Below, in pieces: positions 11,990 to 24,800 of a stretch of DNA of 64,000 nt. The stretch is from Oscheius tipulae (Eukaryota; Nematoda; Chromadorea; Rhabditida; Rhabditidae). The translations under genes and the position numbers were made by a program. The stretch spans positions 1,240,001 to 1,304,000 of the forward strand of contig JASJZH010000003.1 of assembly GCA_037178975.1 (NCBI GenBank), in the 5' to 3' direction. The notes under the pieces were generated by a model that was given only the letters and a program-made list of their open reading frames with translations, was not told where the DNA came from and did no database searches. Each line of letters begins with the position of its first letter. Within the stretch, counting starts at the first letter, position 1.

Positions 11990-14587
11990 TTTGCTTTTTC
12001 TTCTTTTGTTTCTGTTGCATTTTTAAAAAAATTTTAGAGCCTTCCGGTGAACTTCTCAAAAGAAACAGGTGCTTGTTTATCAATTTACATTCCTTAACCT
12101 CGTTTAAGAGTTCGAAAGGAACACAAACAATTTGCAACTGGAATTGAGAGGCTCGTTCGGATCAGAGTGTTGGACTAAAAGAGCCCCCTGCTCAACAGCA
12201 CAATTTGTGTCTGATTCGCATTAGAAGAACTAGCACAAGCATGAAGGTGGGGAACACCGGAAGTACTTCCAGAAACTTCTAGGCTGGACTGACAGGGTCA
12301 TTGTGAGAGTTAGCAACCAAAGAAAAGATATCACGCCCCTCCCATAATTTTTTTATTCTCTATCGAAATGCCACCAAACTTTGGGTGAAAGTAGGTTACA
12401 TTGAGCCTTCTTCTTATGCCAAGTTTCAGTCAATATGCTTTTTCGATGGCCGGGCTTGGTTGATTTTTTCACTTTTAGGGCCAGACCTTGTGATACACTC
12501 GGATGCACAGAATTTTTTGTAGTTACGTATTCGAAACATGACCTACCCTACCGCATGTGGGATCAATGTGGGTACATCCCTGCAAAATATCAGCCGAATC
12601 GGTCTGGCAGTTTCCTCAAACACTCGCTCCCCATCTGAATATCACTAACCACAAAAGCACCATGAACAAGCTGGATTTTTGGTTTGAACATTAGTTTGCT
12701 CTCGGAAAGCCTCTGAGAGAACATCAGAAAAAAGCTATCTTTCAGAAAAAGATGGGCTATCCAAAGTTCCAATCTTCAACTTCTCGGGAACTCAATGATC
12801 CTACCTTTACAATTGGCAAAAGGCGTCTGTCTGTGACACATGTCAACTCTAATCTGTGATAACACATGAAAATGTTTAAAGCCTTTTCAGTCAAAACAAG
12901 TGAAGCTATACAAGAAGAGACTTTTTGAGTTGACAAGTTACTGTACTGACTGCTTCAATTGTAAAAAGAAAGTTTTTTTTTTGCTTCTTGGAGAGTTTCT
13001 TTGCAAAGGACGGCTTGGAGCGTCGTCTTCGGAGGGCTCAGAATGAGCGGGATAGGAGGAATAGATATGTCGTTTCTTCTGCTTTCGCTTATGGCTTCAG
13101 AGAGTCCATAGAACAGGTAGATCGACATCGAGAGGTTGCGCGAGAATGTCAGCGCCAAAACAGGTAATACCTTTTTGCTGCTATTCTCTTTCATCAAGTC
13201 TTTCAATAGTTTCAATAAAGATAAAGGAAAAGTTTGACCCGTAATCAATGCCAAACGGAGCAATTGCATGCGGGTTCAACCTGAGGGGCCAAGTAGAGTA
13301 GACTTACGTTCTAAGCTGGACAGATACCAAATCTGAATCCAAGAACGTCTGATCTTCGTAACAAGCTACTGTCAATTTACCGACCTCTGTGAGAGGATGG
13401 AAGCCTTAGCTGAACTGAAGTGGGGTTTCAATTTGGGACCCTTCAATTAACGCTGGCGCCTTCTGTCACTGCGCCAACTCGCTTCTCGGTTCCAATAGCC
13501 AGTCACATGCAGTTACATGGTTTGCCAAGAGATCGCTAGCTACATTGAAATTTCAAGACGAGGAGTCTTGCAACCTGTGTAGAATGACGGATGCAGAAAT
13601 GGTTAGATCATTTGCATTTCAACTGGAAAAGATAGTATGGATTGTAACGACTTCAAAATGGTCTCTTCCGCAAGCCTAAAGCCTAAGCCAGCTGGGAGGA
13701 AGAAACGAGGGTGGAAGGGGCAGAGCCAAGAAAAACAAAAATGTGAGGTAACCCTGCCCAAAGAATTTATGCAGTCAAAAGAACACATACCTTCGTCATA
13801 GCCGATTTCCTCTCCTCATAATGACGCTCTTCCCCTCCTCAATTATTGGATTACCTATCACTTTTCAAAAAAGCTAATCTCCTTTTTCCTAAACTAAAAA
13901 AAGCTCGAGTAAAAGAAGAACGGAAAACTGAGTTACAAGCTGACAAGGCAGCTCCGGAATGGCTAATTAGTGTCCAATGATAAAGCGCGGTCTCTCTTCA
14001 ACGTCCCGTGAGGAAGAGACTGATAGATGCGTCGGCTTGGCAACGTGATCGGGAGAAGCTAATCCTTCGCCCTCAATTCTGGTACGACATCTTGGTTATG
14101 AAGGCTAATATTTTGTCATTTGGACCATGTTTCCCACTCCAGGGATTAGAGATTGGGTGAAAGGAATGAATCAGAGAGTAGGAAGGTGGGTAAAGACAGA
14201 GAGAAAATAATACAGAGAGACAGAAAGACCGAGAAACAGAGAATCAAGGAGACAAAGAGACAGAGAGAAAGATAGACAGGGAGACAGAGAGACAGATGAA
14301 CCGGGTGACAGAGAGACAGAAAGGCAGAGAGGCAGAACCCAGGAGACATCCTTCAAAAAAAAACGAGGCTACCCCCAAAGTTGCGTGTCAACTCTATCAG
14401 GCGTCTAGCAACGGGAAAACATCGTCTCTTGTTTATTGGGAGCTAACATACTAACTAACACACGAGGGCTTCCCAAGGTTCTGGCTTCCTACATCCGGCG
14501 ACGAGGAACTTTGCGTCATCCACACCACTTGATACTGTCTCTGTCTGTCTGCAAGAAGGGCATCAATCCTAGCAGGAATCTTCATAT
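11990..14587. other. Intergenic region without a recognisable gene
   Basis: No exon with convincing splice sites was found. It holds a family-2 repeat (13211-13350), AT-rich stretches, and a GAGACAGAGAGACAG simple-repeat block at about 14190-14340 that creates spurious Ser/Leu-rich frames. Confidence 0.55.
13211..13350 (+). repeat. Family-2 tRNA-like repeat, copy A
   Basis: About 140 bases clearly related to 50632-50775. Shared blocks include CCCGTAATCA, a B-box-like GGGTTCAACCT, GGGGCCA and CTTACGTTCTAA. The A/B-box layout suggests a SINE. Confidence 0.6.
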
Positions 14588-16961
14588 TTAGCTGTCTCTC
14601 ATAGCTTCATCCACCTGCTCCGTGGTATGGCTACAGATCTGAACAGTTACGAACGTCTTCTTCAGAGCCGTCTCCAGTTGAGAGTAGTTGTCGATGGAGA
14701 CAATGTCGTTCTTGACATCGTCGACTTCGACCTTGATCTCCTGCTGGAACCTTGGCGAGTCCGGGTTCTTCGGGTCGACGATGAGGACCAGTTTCAGTTT
14801 GACGCCGAGTTGCCGCATATAGAGGCGAGCGGCTTCCTTTATGGTCTGGCTATCTTGGGACTCGCCATCTGTCACGAGCACGAGCAGGGCTCTCTCTTTC
14901 ACCAATCCAATGTTATCAAACCAGTAGTGGAGCATTTGGATGATGGATGTGTGCGTGTAAGTGTTCTGTCTGAGATGCTTCCCGACGGATATGTCCATTG
15001 CGTGTTCGTATTCGGCATCTGTCCAGTCCTTATCAAGCGTGAATCTCTTTTCTTCCTCGCAGTTGTTCGCGTACTGGCAGATTCTGATTGGTAGCCGTGG
15101 AAGCCAGCTCTTCATTGCCCTCAGCCATTTGACCATCTGGAAATTGACATGAACTACTGCCACTGTCATTATTACTTTCGCTGTCTTCCTATCTCCCTGT
15201 CACTCTGTCTCTCTTCCTCTGCGTCTCTTTGTATCACTGTTGCTGTCTCCCTCCACAACCAACCTCCCCAAATTGGTCTTTGACAGACCACGATCCGTCG
15301 ATGAGAAGCAGAATGGTGTCGTAGGCGATGGGAATCTCGTTGTTCTTGTCCGAGCACTTCATCGGGCCCAAACAGACGTAGCCGGGCGGGACATTGAACT
15401 GTTTGGCGTAGGCAGCAACCGAAGCGTTCGACTCCAAAGCGTCAGTGAATCCGTTTTTGCACTTGCAGCCGTCCGACGTCTGTATCGAGTTCTTATAGCA
15501 GCTTGTGCCCTTGGCCGGCGGCGGTCGAGCTCCACGGACACAATAGATTGGCAGACGATCGAATGTGAGGGCGGTTATCAGACCCTGCTCACTGCCCCTC
15601 TTGTAGAACTGAACGGCCTGACGGCCCTGATCGACGCACTCGTTGCTCGGGTAGCCTTTAAGCCAGTCGGACTCCTGTGTCCCTGTTACTTCCTTGATTT
15701 TCGGCTGAAAGACCTTTCATCAAAAAAAGGAGACAGAGATACTCACATGTCTGAGCTGCTTGAATTCGTTGACGTACTTCTTCATAAACTCCGGTTTCGT
15801 GTCACATTTCTTCTCTCCCTTGTGGCTCCCATTCTTGTATCCAATCGGCACGTAGTACCGTCCATTCGGCAGTGCCCCATTCTTGAACTTTGTCTTCAGA
15901 TGGTACTCATTGGCAGCGTAGCACCCGTCACAATACTTACCGCAGAAGTCATGGTAGGCCTCGAGATCCAGTACTTCTTTTCCCCTGAAGATGGGCGGCT
16001 GGAAGAGTGTTCTCGGCGAAAAGATGACAAAGTCATCCGCTTCGAGGTAGGGATACGTCTTCGGGACGTCACTGTCCGCACTGTGTCCAATAGGTCGGCT
16101 AGAACAGAGCCACGGGATCTGCTCAGTATCGTGTAGGCTAACCAGTTGTCCAGGATAGATGGCCGAGGCTGGGAAGCGTTGAAGGACCAGGATGAGGTCG
16201 TTCTTCTCCTTGACCGCGAAACTCGACTCGTTGCGATGGATGTAGCCTCGATGGTAGACGGCTCCTGGGACTGTCCACTGCTTTGGGGGGCTGGCAATCC
16301 TGACAACGGGGTGATTGTTATAGAGTCGCGCGAGCCATGGGATGTTCGACGAGCTGCGCAGCTTGGCCGGCTTCCAGTTTCCCTTGCAGTCACGGCCAAT
16401 CCTGTAGCAGACTCTTCCGAGCAGAGCCGAATCGTTGTCTTCGCACTGGGCTGACGATTCTGAAAGACAAGGATCAGTTTTTTCGATGTAGATTGTTTCC
16501 TCTTGCAATGTGTCAGCAATAAAAAAAATTCTAGGTGAGTTAAATTAGGAGTAGAAGCAGAACTACTGAAGGTAAACTTGGATCACAAGGAGAGAGAGAG
16601 ACAGAGAATGACAGCGGACAAGGGACAAGGTAGAAAAACTAAAAGACCCACCCCAGATGCATGTGATCTTCGTCCCAGTGTAGCTCTTCTTTGTCGCGTC
16701 GCTGTTTAGTGGGAAGGGGAATCTCGCGTGGCAGTCTTCTACAGCTCTCTCCTTCGATGTTCCTTTCGGCAAAACGAAAGTCTGCTCACAGCGGTCCTTC
16801 TTGTGCCGATGGCTGTTCACGACGTCTTCGCTGCTGTCGAGCAAGTCCCCGTTGCAGAAGGCGGCGAAGCTACCGTCGAAGTAGTCGGCTTCAGCAGCTG
16901 GTAGAGCCAGGAGGAGGAGAAAGAGAAGGCGGAGCATCCAGACGAGTAGAACTATGTGCAC
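14588..16961 (-). CDS. Secreted von Willebrand factor A-domain protein
   Basis: Four exons (16961-16652, 16459-15747, 15704-15264, 15136-14588) give about 670 residues. A Leu-rich signal peptide of about 25 residues (from MHIVLLVWMLRLL) precedes a Cys-rich region of about 400 residues that I do not recognise (motifs CYRIGRDCKGNW and FCGKYCDGCY). A C-terminal vWA domain spans about residues 465-660, with MIDAS elements DGSWSV, a Thr in TYTHTS and VTDGESQD, so metal-dependent ligand binding is likely. It probably acts outside the cell, in matrix, cuticle or body fluid. A later Met in the signal region (MLRLLFLLLL) could also be the start. No transmembrane segment was seen after the vWA domain. 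The complementary strand carries a 298-codon frame that is only a shadow. Confidence 0.85.
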
Positions 16962-17191
16962 TGACGACGCTACTGGAACCCTGGGAAAGGTTTAGAGTTG
17001 ACAAGTCAAGTGAAATCCGTTGTCATGTCATGTCCTGTCAGAAGCTTTGGACTTGGACAGAGCGCCAGACCGAAACGGAGACAAAGATACAGAGAGACAG
17101 AAAGACACAGAGACAGCGATAGAAAGAGTACAAGTTTATTTACATTGATCGTAGAAATCTGATTCGTTCTTTCAAAGTGGCTTGATAAATG

Positions 17192-18642
17192 TCACCATCT
17201 CTCATCGTCTGGGTCCCTCTGAAAATTATTGCTCACTCTGCCTCTCTGTTTCCCTATCTCTCTGTCTCTTTGTCTCTTTGCCTCTGTCTTACCGTTATCA
17301 ACGCCAGCGCTTTCTTCTGAATATCTCCCTCCAATTGGAACTGTTTCCTCGGATCCCGTTCCCCCTTGACCGCCGTCTTGAACATAATAATGAGCTTGTC
17401 GTTCCGATTCGGACCCTCCGCCCTCAGAATTTGTAGCTCGACCGAGGCACCTGGATTCAAGAAGGCGTAAACGGGATTGACCTGGAAAGAAATTATTTCC
17501 TGAAAGGAAAGGGTGCACATACTTTGTACAGTTGATTATTGCTGCATTTGACCTTGAAGACGAGTTTCGCCGAGCCCGAATTCGTGACTCTGTGCTTCGA
17601 AGCTCCCCCAAAGTCTATGAACTCAGCAAACGGGGGCTCAATAGAGAGATCCAGCTCGGGTATGGGAGGCGGTGAGTCTCTAAAATGATTAGGAAATTAA
17701 AAAGTTCATCGGAATGTGGTCCAATTTCCTGATGATTTTTCAGCCGACCAAAGACCATCATTTCCACCCCCTTTCTGCGCTAACCTCCCGATTTCAAGCC
17801 TACGGAAGACACTGCCATGTTTTCGACCCAAAAAGTGTTTTTTTTCATGCTCTGCAACTTTGTAGCCAGTATCGCAATTTACAATTTTACAGAACATCAC
17901 TTTGCTCGAAAATGCTTTCTTGTACCCAAAAGTGGACTTTTAAAACTGGGCTGTGTTTAGTAGTCGTCGACCCAGAGTGGGAACAGATTTTTACAGAAGG
18001 ACAGGGTATAGTAGCCATCAAGAGTCAAAGTCAGCCAGGTAGACAGAGAGACACTGAACAGTAACAGAGAGACAGAGATCAGAGAGAGAGACAGAGATGA
18101 CCCAAGGAGCTCTTGGTTCCAAAGTCTATTCTAACCCAAAATAAAACTCTCAAAGTTGCGCCCGATTGTCACTTTGTTTTTGTGACCAGTGACAATTCGT
18201 CTATCTCTCACTTTGACATATTTTCCGGACCCCTTCTTCAATCAAAGAATCCTCAGATAAACTGACCTTCTGGCCATCATCTCTCCCCAATGGGAGTTGT
18301 GAAAAGCGTACATCTTGACCGAGTAAGTACGGGTGAAAAAAGGATTTCTGGTCGGAACCAATGGGCTCGAAGGGAAACCTTTAATAACCGGCTTTTAGAT
18401 TCCTCCCCGGACAACAAAAGGCGACACACCCCCATTTTGGTCTGTTTTTATTGGACTTGACGTGTTATTGAAATTTGGAATGGGTTGAACAAAATCAAAT
18501 GAGGGAGAGAGAGAGAGAGAGAGAGACAGTCTTACAGAGAGGCAGAGAGACAAAAAGACAAGGAGACTTACTTTGGTGGAAGTCCGAAGAACTCCATTGG
18601 ATCCACTTCACAGAAGCGGCGGATCTTCGTATCCAGACTCAT
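17192..18642 (-). CDS. Small MSP-domain protein (SSP class P-like)
   Basis: Exons at 18642-18572, 17679-17523, 17481-17293 and 17218-17192 join in phase to about 147 residues. After a 23-residue leader (MSLDTKIRRFCEVDP) comes a single MSP immunoglobulin-like domain with the family pattern HRVTNSGSAKLVFKVKCSNN, then YKVNPVYAFLNPGASVELQI. The protein ends RDPDDERW. In nematodes, short one-domain proteins of this kind (SSP, MSP) form or regulate the cytoskeleton of crawling sperm. There is no membrane anchor, so a VAP is unlikely. Intron 1 is about 890 bases and holds a dispersed 45-base motif and simple repeats. Confidence 0.85.
17853..17897 (+). repeat. Dispersed ~45-base motif, copy 3
   Basis: CAACTTTGTAGCCAGTATCG, then TTACAATTTTACAGAACATC. 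Related to 4611, 10411 and 51102; lies in the first intron of the MSP-domain gene. Confidence 0.45.
18503..18526. repeat. (GA)n microsatellite
   Basis: About 11 GA units in intron 1 of the MSP-domain gene, continuing into GACAGAGAG-type repeats just before exon 1. Confidence 0.85.
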
Positions 18643-20400
18643 CTCCCGAAGAGAGAAGACCAAGACTTTCAAACTCGATTCTGAGGATGAGAAGGCAGCT
18701 GTAAATAGGCTGTTTTTGAAGAAAGAGACAGAGAAACAGATGGACTTGACAGGCGCGGAGATAGATGAGAGCTGGGGAAGGAGAAGATCAGAGAACTGAA
18801 CGAATCTGTCTCTATCCGTGCACCGAAAAAGTGCAAGAAAGAGCAGACTGCAAGAGAGCTCTCAATGGCCGGAACAATAGTTCTTCCGCTCTCTCGCTTG
18901 CGAATGCATTCCTATTCAAAGACCAAGGATCCTCTTGACATAATCCTCCCTGGTGGCACCCCGAAAAGGATTCTAATTGAAAATTCAAGACCTTAGGAGC
19001 GGAAATATTCTAAGATATTCTAAGAGATCGAGAGGCATCAAAATAGGCATGAGGTAGTGGAGTGAGCCGAAAAATGACAGACTGAGATAAACGTGGAGTG
19101 GCGGAGGAAGAGGGAAAGGTAAAGGAACGAACTTCAAAGAAGAGAAAGAGGCAAATTGAATGAGAGACTAATAACGACGAGTCATATGGTGATGCGATAG
19201 GGATAGCCCTCCTCTCTATGAGGCCCCGCCTGGTCGGGTCTCCCTAGGGGACTCCGAGAGCCATCACTAACTCCTCGTTTTTGGCCCCACGAAGAGGGCC
19301 ATGTTCAAAACATTCTAATCGCTTCGCCAAAACAGACTTCTAAGAATTAGGTGGGAGAGACAAAGACAGAGTCAATAGAGGAAGACGAAACACGATAATT
19401 GCTTTAGACTCTTAAATCAGGGAGTAGGTTCCTGGATTAGGGAGAAGAGACGGAAGGAAAGAGTAAAAACTGTTTCTCTGTCTCTCTGTCATTGTTCAAA
19501 AGTGAATAGAGAGCTATTCCCGGCTCCCGGTATGATGTCAGCTTTCTGAACGGGACCTGGCGAAAAACATATGTGCCTTCCCGCGGAAAGATTACTGAAA
19601 TGACGCAATTTGTCTTTGTGTTGGGAGTAAAGTCAAAAAGTGGATCACTCACCGAGCCACGCATAAAATGTGTGCAAGCGATCACGACGTCAACAATTAT
19701 GTGAGACAAGTCGTCAGCGCGGTCAAAAGGATACAGCTGAAGAGAATCTGCATCAGAGAGTTTAAAATTTGCACGGGGAGGGGTAGAACTATGCAAAAAG
19801 GTTTTTTGATCTCTTGATGCCAAACAAAAACAGTAGGTCCCGGCGAGATTCGAACTCGCGTCGCAGGATTCAAAGTCCTGAGTGCTAACCGCTACACCAC
19901 GGGACCACAAGACGGTAGCGCAACGGATTTATCTCTGGTTTGCGATCTGCTTTTTCCGTCCCCCAGAGACTTTTGAACATCAGGAAGGCCTCTGATAATC
20001 TCTAGATGACGGTGACGTGATCACAGATTGTGTGAGAGAGAAAGAGTCTCAAAACTTCCGGCACCTTGTCATTCTTCAAAAGCACATAATTGAGTGGACA
20101 ATTGTCAATGTGAAAAGGTGCTTTTGATTCTCTCCTGAGGATTGGAGAAGACAAATTGGTTCTGTGGTGTTTGCAAGGGACAGATCGGAGAAATAAGAAG
20201 ACAGAGAGAGACAGAAAGATAGAGGGACAGAGAGGCAGAGTGGCAGTCGGACGTAGCTCTACTGGAGTTCCAATTCCAACTGGATGCAAGTTGTTTCCAA
20301 ACAAAACTCTTATGTCTTCAAAAGTTTGCTAACTGCTACGAAGATAATTAAGGAACTCTTTTGGAAGACTTCAGTAACTACTGGATTTCCCCTACGACTG
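18643..20400. other. Intergenic region; only a tRNA recognised
   Basis: Apart from tRNA-Gln(TTG) at 19835-19906 and GACAGAGA simple repeats near 20190-20240, no feature is supported. A 157-codon minus-strand frame at 19437-19910 runs through the tRNA and is not considered a gene. Confidence 0.5.
19835..19906 (-). tRNA. tRNA-Gln (TTG)
   Basis: Acceptor GGTCCCG/CGGGACC, D-arm GTGTAGCGGTTAGCAC, anticodon TTG in GACTTTGAATCC, T-arm GCGAGTTCGAATCTCGC. It differs from the CTG isoacceptors mainly in the anticodon and T-stem. Confidence 0.93.
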
Positions 20401-21177
20401 ATGGAAGCTGCCGAGCCCAACAACGACGGCCAACAAGATGTCCAGCGTCCTGTCCTGCTTCAATGCCTGCCCCAAGCCATCCAGAGCTGCCTGAGCCGAA
20501 TTCTCTCGGAGAATGCTCTCAAGGGACATCTGATAGCCTATTGGTTCTACATGATGGCCCAGATCGTGAGCGACTCGAACGAGAACCACAGCCCCTGCCT
20601 GCTGCTCTTCACTCTTGGCGCTGGCGTCTCCATCACCTTAGCTCTCATGGCCACCTCTGCCCAGTCGGCCGGGCTTCTCTTCCCGGTCAGCGTGATGTCC
20701 GTGCTGGAATGGCTCCGTCTGCAGTTCTACTGGCTCGTCGTGACGGCACATCGCTGCAGAATCAGCTTCTTGGATGGGAACTGGGTTCCGATACCCTTGA
20801 ACGACAGATGGGACCATATCACTCAGGTAGGCTACTCTCTGTCTCTCTGATAACACAAGCATATCCAGGTTCTTTATCTCTGCCTGGCCTTCTACTTCGT
20901 CCTCATCTTCCTCACAGTGCTGACCATGATGACCAAGTATAGTAATGACGCTCTACAGCGCGAACTGAACGAGCCGGCCTTCGTGATTCCACATCAGATC
21001 CCCGGCTTCATCATTCCGCTTCAACGACGCGAATTTGTCGATTGCGATGAGGACGACCCGCCAAACTACTCTCTTGTCATCCGGGAGCCGCCGGAACACG
21101 TCCAGACGGCCAAGGAAGAGACGTCTCCACCCCGCTATACGCAACTGTCCAAGTTGGAACGACGTCCGGTCAAGTAA
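20401..21177 (+). CDS. Four-segment membrane protein with two PPxY motifs
   Basis: Two exons (20401-20826, 20869-21177) split by a 42-base intron encode 244 residues. Hydrophobic stretches near residues 41-56, 64-84, 88-118 and 143-164 suggest four membrane segments (for example LYLCLAFYFVLIFLTVLTMM). The cytoplasmic C-terminal tail contains DPPNYSL and SPPRYTQL, two PPxY motifs of the kind bound by WW domains of NEDD4-family ubiquitin ligases. The layout (four segments plus C-terminal PY motifs) recalls LAPTM lysosomal proteins or NEDD4 adaptors, but I cannot claim sequence homology. The start is the Met of MEAAEPNNDG; an upstream in-frame Met gives 39 more residues that look like 5' UTR. 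Confidence 0.75.
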
Positions 21178-21837
21178 AAAGAGACACAAACATGGAAATA
21201 AAAAATATCTACTACCTTGGGTCAGTATTATTATTATCTCTACAACGATAGAGACAGAAAGACAGGAAGAGAGAGAGACCGAGTGACAGAAAGACAGAGG
21301 TAAATCATTTGAACACTCGAAAAGCGTCGATAGTTTCCGTCTACCTATTACTCCAAAAAGTTTTTCAACGCACATTACATTTATACTTGCACTACAAAAG
21401 CCCGAAGATAGATCGCCCAGAACAATTGGTTCGAGCATAAATGGGAGTTTGCTGCAGCAAGAAAAAAAAGAGCAGAAGCCACAGTGCCAGTGGCAGCTCC
21501 ATTGGCGCAGCAGCAGCAGCCGGACCAGTCTAAAAATGGCCGAGGAGGGTGATCTAAACGCCCCCACAGCGAGTATGTATTCATGTTAGCCTTGAGCCAT
21601 AAGCTGGTTTTTGGAGAAGAAATAATCTACATTTTCCGAGCAGCTCGGGTTTGATTCTTTCCAATCTTTTTTGACTTTCTGAAGATTTCAAATCACCAAA
21701 ACGTCCTGAAAGGAAAGATTTATGATTGAGGGAACAGAACTAACAATGAACGGGTCAACAAGAATAAATGTGAGAGAGGGACATATAACGGCAGAAACAA
21801 GATATATAACGTGTAACAAACAACAACAAAAAACTGC
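21178..21837. other. Spacer between convergent genes
   Basis: Shared 3' flank of the PPxY membrane gene and NOP2. It contains GACAGAGAGAG-type simple repeats near 21250-21300 and no convincing exon. Confidence 0.5.
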
Positions 21838-24800
21838 TTATTTGGCCGGGCCGGCCACCTTGGCCAGCATCTTCTTTCTCTTGTTCTTGATCTTGCTGGC
21901 GCCGGTACGGGCGGCGGCTCTCTTCGGTACCTTCGACTTGAACGTCTTCTCCTTCTTCGGTTTGGCCACGTTGCCCTTCTGCAAATTGAGTTTTCATCAA
22001 ATTCCGTGCCTGTCTGCGGCCTACTGCAGACAATATGGGTTTTGCAAACCGTTTACAAATCCAAAACGGGGCAAATGTTTTTGCCGTCTTGTGAAACTTT
22101 GCAAAACATATTTGGTGAAGTTATTATGCCGAAAATATACTGGAAATAATCACTTTTTGCTCGCGTCGAACATTCGATTTTGCGCGCCGAATTCAAACAG
22201 GGTAGGGTTCGTTTTGATAACTTTTTATAAAGTACCATTTTGTAGTTATTTGAGCTTTTCGAGTAAGAATTTTCAATCATATTTAGGAGTTTCCAAGCTT
22301 CCAACAGTCGAAAAACAACGACTCTAACTGGTAGTTGAGGCCTCACAAAGTTACAGCCCTTCAAAGTTTAGTAAACAGTTAGTGTACTGGTAAGAGGCGC
22401 CACTCTCGAACCAGGCGACCCGGGTACAAGACCCGTGGATGACAACTTTCTTGAAAACGCTATTTTTAGAAAACAACAACATGAGAAAGGGTAGAAAAAT
22501 GAGAAGTTGATGGGTTTACCAGAACATTAGCCCAAAGAGGCGACTTATGATATGAAAAAAGCTTACCGTATTGAACCCGTCATCCTCGGCAAATTTGGCG
22601 GCCTTTTCTAGATTCTTGCGCTGATTGCGCTTCTTCTTGGCTTGTCTCTGTCCGACGCCGGCAGCTCGGACCGGCTTGTCCTCCTCATCGTCGTCACTCT
22701 CATCCTCGTTCTTTCTCTTTTTGCCCTTCTTCTTGGCCTCTCCGTTTTCCTTGTTCTTCTTCTCCTCCACCTTCTCGTTATGCTCCTGAAATTTTTTTAG
22801 GTTTCAAACCCAAAAAAGGAAACTAACAATGTCGACCGTGGCCTTGCCATGTTTCGCATTCGAGAGTTTCTTGATCTTGGCCACGAAGAATCCGTCGATA
22901 TTGTGCACGTGGGGATAATAGCGTCGGGTGAGGTTCAGCGACGGATGGAAACGATAGTCGCGGAATCTGGAAATTGGGAAGATTAAAAGAGAAAAGATGA
23001 GTTTCTCCCTGTACTGCTTTGGCTGATATTTCTTTTTGCAGACGGTCAGATTCCTGGCATTGCTTCATACAAACTTGTGCCACCTAGCCTCGACCATTTC
23101 CAGTCTATGTGGATGCCTTTCGTTCGTAGCCTTGAGCCAGTGGTCAACTGATCTCTGCCATGGCAGGGATAGGCAGAAAGGAGAGTCGCACTATCCGAGG
23201 AAAATTAACAAGGGGACCCTTCTGCCAAACCCAAACGGAAGGAGAATTGCGTGGAAAAAAAAACCAAAAGGTGAGACACAAATTTTTTTTCTTGGACCGC
23301 AAACATCCAGTTGACCCCTAGAGTCACTGCTGCCCCGTCAAGTTATTAGATTGGGAAGCCGGTTGTGAGTTCAGTTTGCGGTGGCTCAAAGGCTATAAGG
23401 TTGATCAGGACATGTTGAAAAGTTTTGAAATTGGCGGAGCAAAGTGCCAGAAGATGGCGGGAGTCAATTAGCAGGGTTTCGGAGGCAGAATATGCCAGCT
23501 AGGATCACAAAACTCGGAGTGGTAAGATTGACTGGATCATCTAGGAGTATGGCCTAATTTCCGCCAGTTTAACTAGATTTTCTTGTTCCGTTAAGTTTGA
23601 AAAGTGTCAACCTTTTCCGGTCATTTCTATCGTGTCATATTGCCAACATATCAAAAATCTACCTCGTGAATCCTTCAACTCCAACATCCAGACCGAGAGG
23701 GACAAGTTCGCAGTGTCGCTTCGAGAGAGCATAATTGACGACGGCCTCGTTTTCCTCGCACAGCACGGAGCAGGTCGAGTAGACGAGATAGCCACCACTC
23801 GGAGAGCTGGCATCCAAAGCGTCCAGGGCCGAGATGATCAGCTCGCGCTGGATTGTATGTCTTAAATTCCCTTTTTTGTGAGAAAATATATGGAACGAAC
23901 TTTTTCTGGACATCCTGACTGGACTTGGATGTCTTGACGGACGAATCCTTCCAGATGACTCCGGTTCCAGAGCATGGGGCGTCGAGGAGAATGCGGTCGA
24001 AGCCGTTCGGCGCAATTTTGGCAAATTCCAGGGCGTTCAGATTGCAGATGACGGCATTATTGACGCCGAGACGATGGAGATTTCCGATGACGGCACGGGT
24101 ACGGTCGAACTGAAAATTGTGGGGCTTTAGTCCCTTGTCCTAAGCATTTTTGAGCGGCTCCAAACGAGCATGGATGCCTAAAAGCGACCTTAACTTCTTT
24201 CGTCGCATAGCGCAGTTGGGTAGAGCTCTAACTACGAACCAAATACGCCGTGTTTTATTCCCTGGCTTGACAAAAATTGGTACAAGGTCTCGCATCTCGT
24301 GGGATGAACTGATTTTGGACCGACTTGCATCAATCATGCAGCTCCTAGCGGCGCGATCAAGTGTCCAAAGGGTCCGGGTTCAGATTTCGAGCTATAAGTT
24401 CGAAGTAAGCAGACCAGCGTAGTCGGATAGAGCTCCAACGAGGGTGCCAAACATGCCGGGTTCTTTTCCCAGGCTTGACTTCTCCCCGTGTCGTACTCGG
24501 AGACCTTGTGGACTCGTTTCGCAACATTTCTTCAGTACAGAGGTTTGTTTCCCGCGCTCAAGATTCATTCTCGGGGTCAGTGACTGATCTCTACCACGGC
24601 TGGAATCGGCAGAGGGGGTCGCGCAGACCATGGAAAATGAACAGGGTGGACCCTTATGTACAACCTTAAAATTTTCGAAATATTTAGGGGCTCCAAATCG
24701 CGCACAAAACCCACGTTAAGATCGTTGGCGAAGAGAACTCCGCTGTTCTTCATCAAGGCCGCAATGTGTGAGGTCTTTCCTCCCGGAGCGGAGCACATGT

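Noticed and set aside
14146-14356. Ser/Leu/Val-rich minus-strand frames
   Set aside because: Produced by GAGACAGAGAGACAG simple repeats, as are similar frames at 2427-2629, 3755-4069 and 50075-50440.
15240-16136. 298-codon plus-strand frame
   Set aside because: It lies opposite exons and introns of the vWA gene, has no motif and crosses splice sites; a shadow of GC-rich coding sequence.
19437-19910. 157-codon minus-strand frame
   Set aside because: Reads through tRNA-Gln(TTG) and has no domain or splice support.
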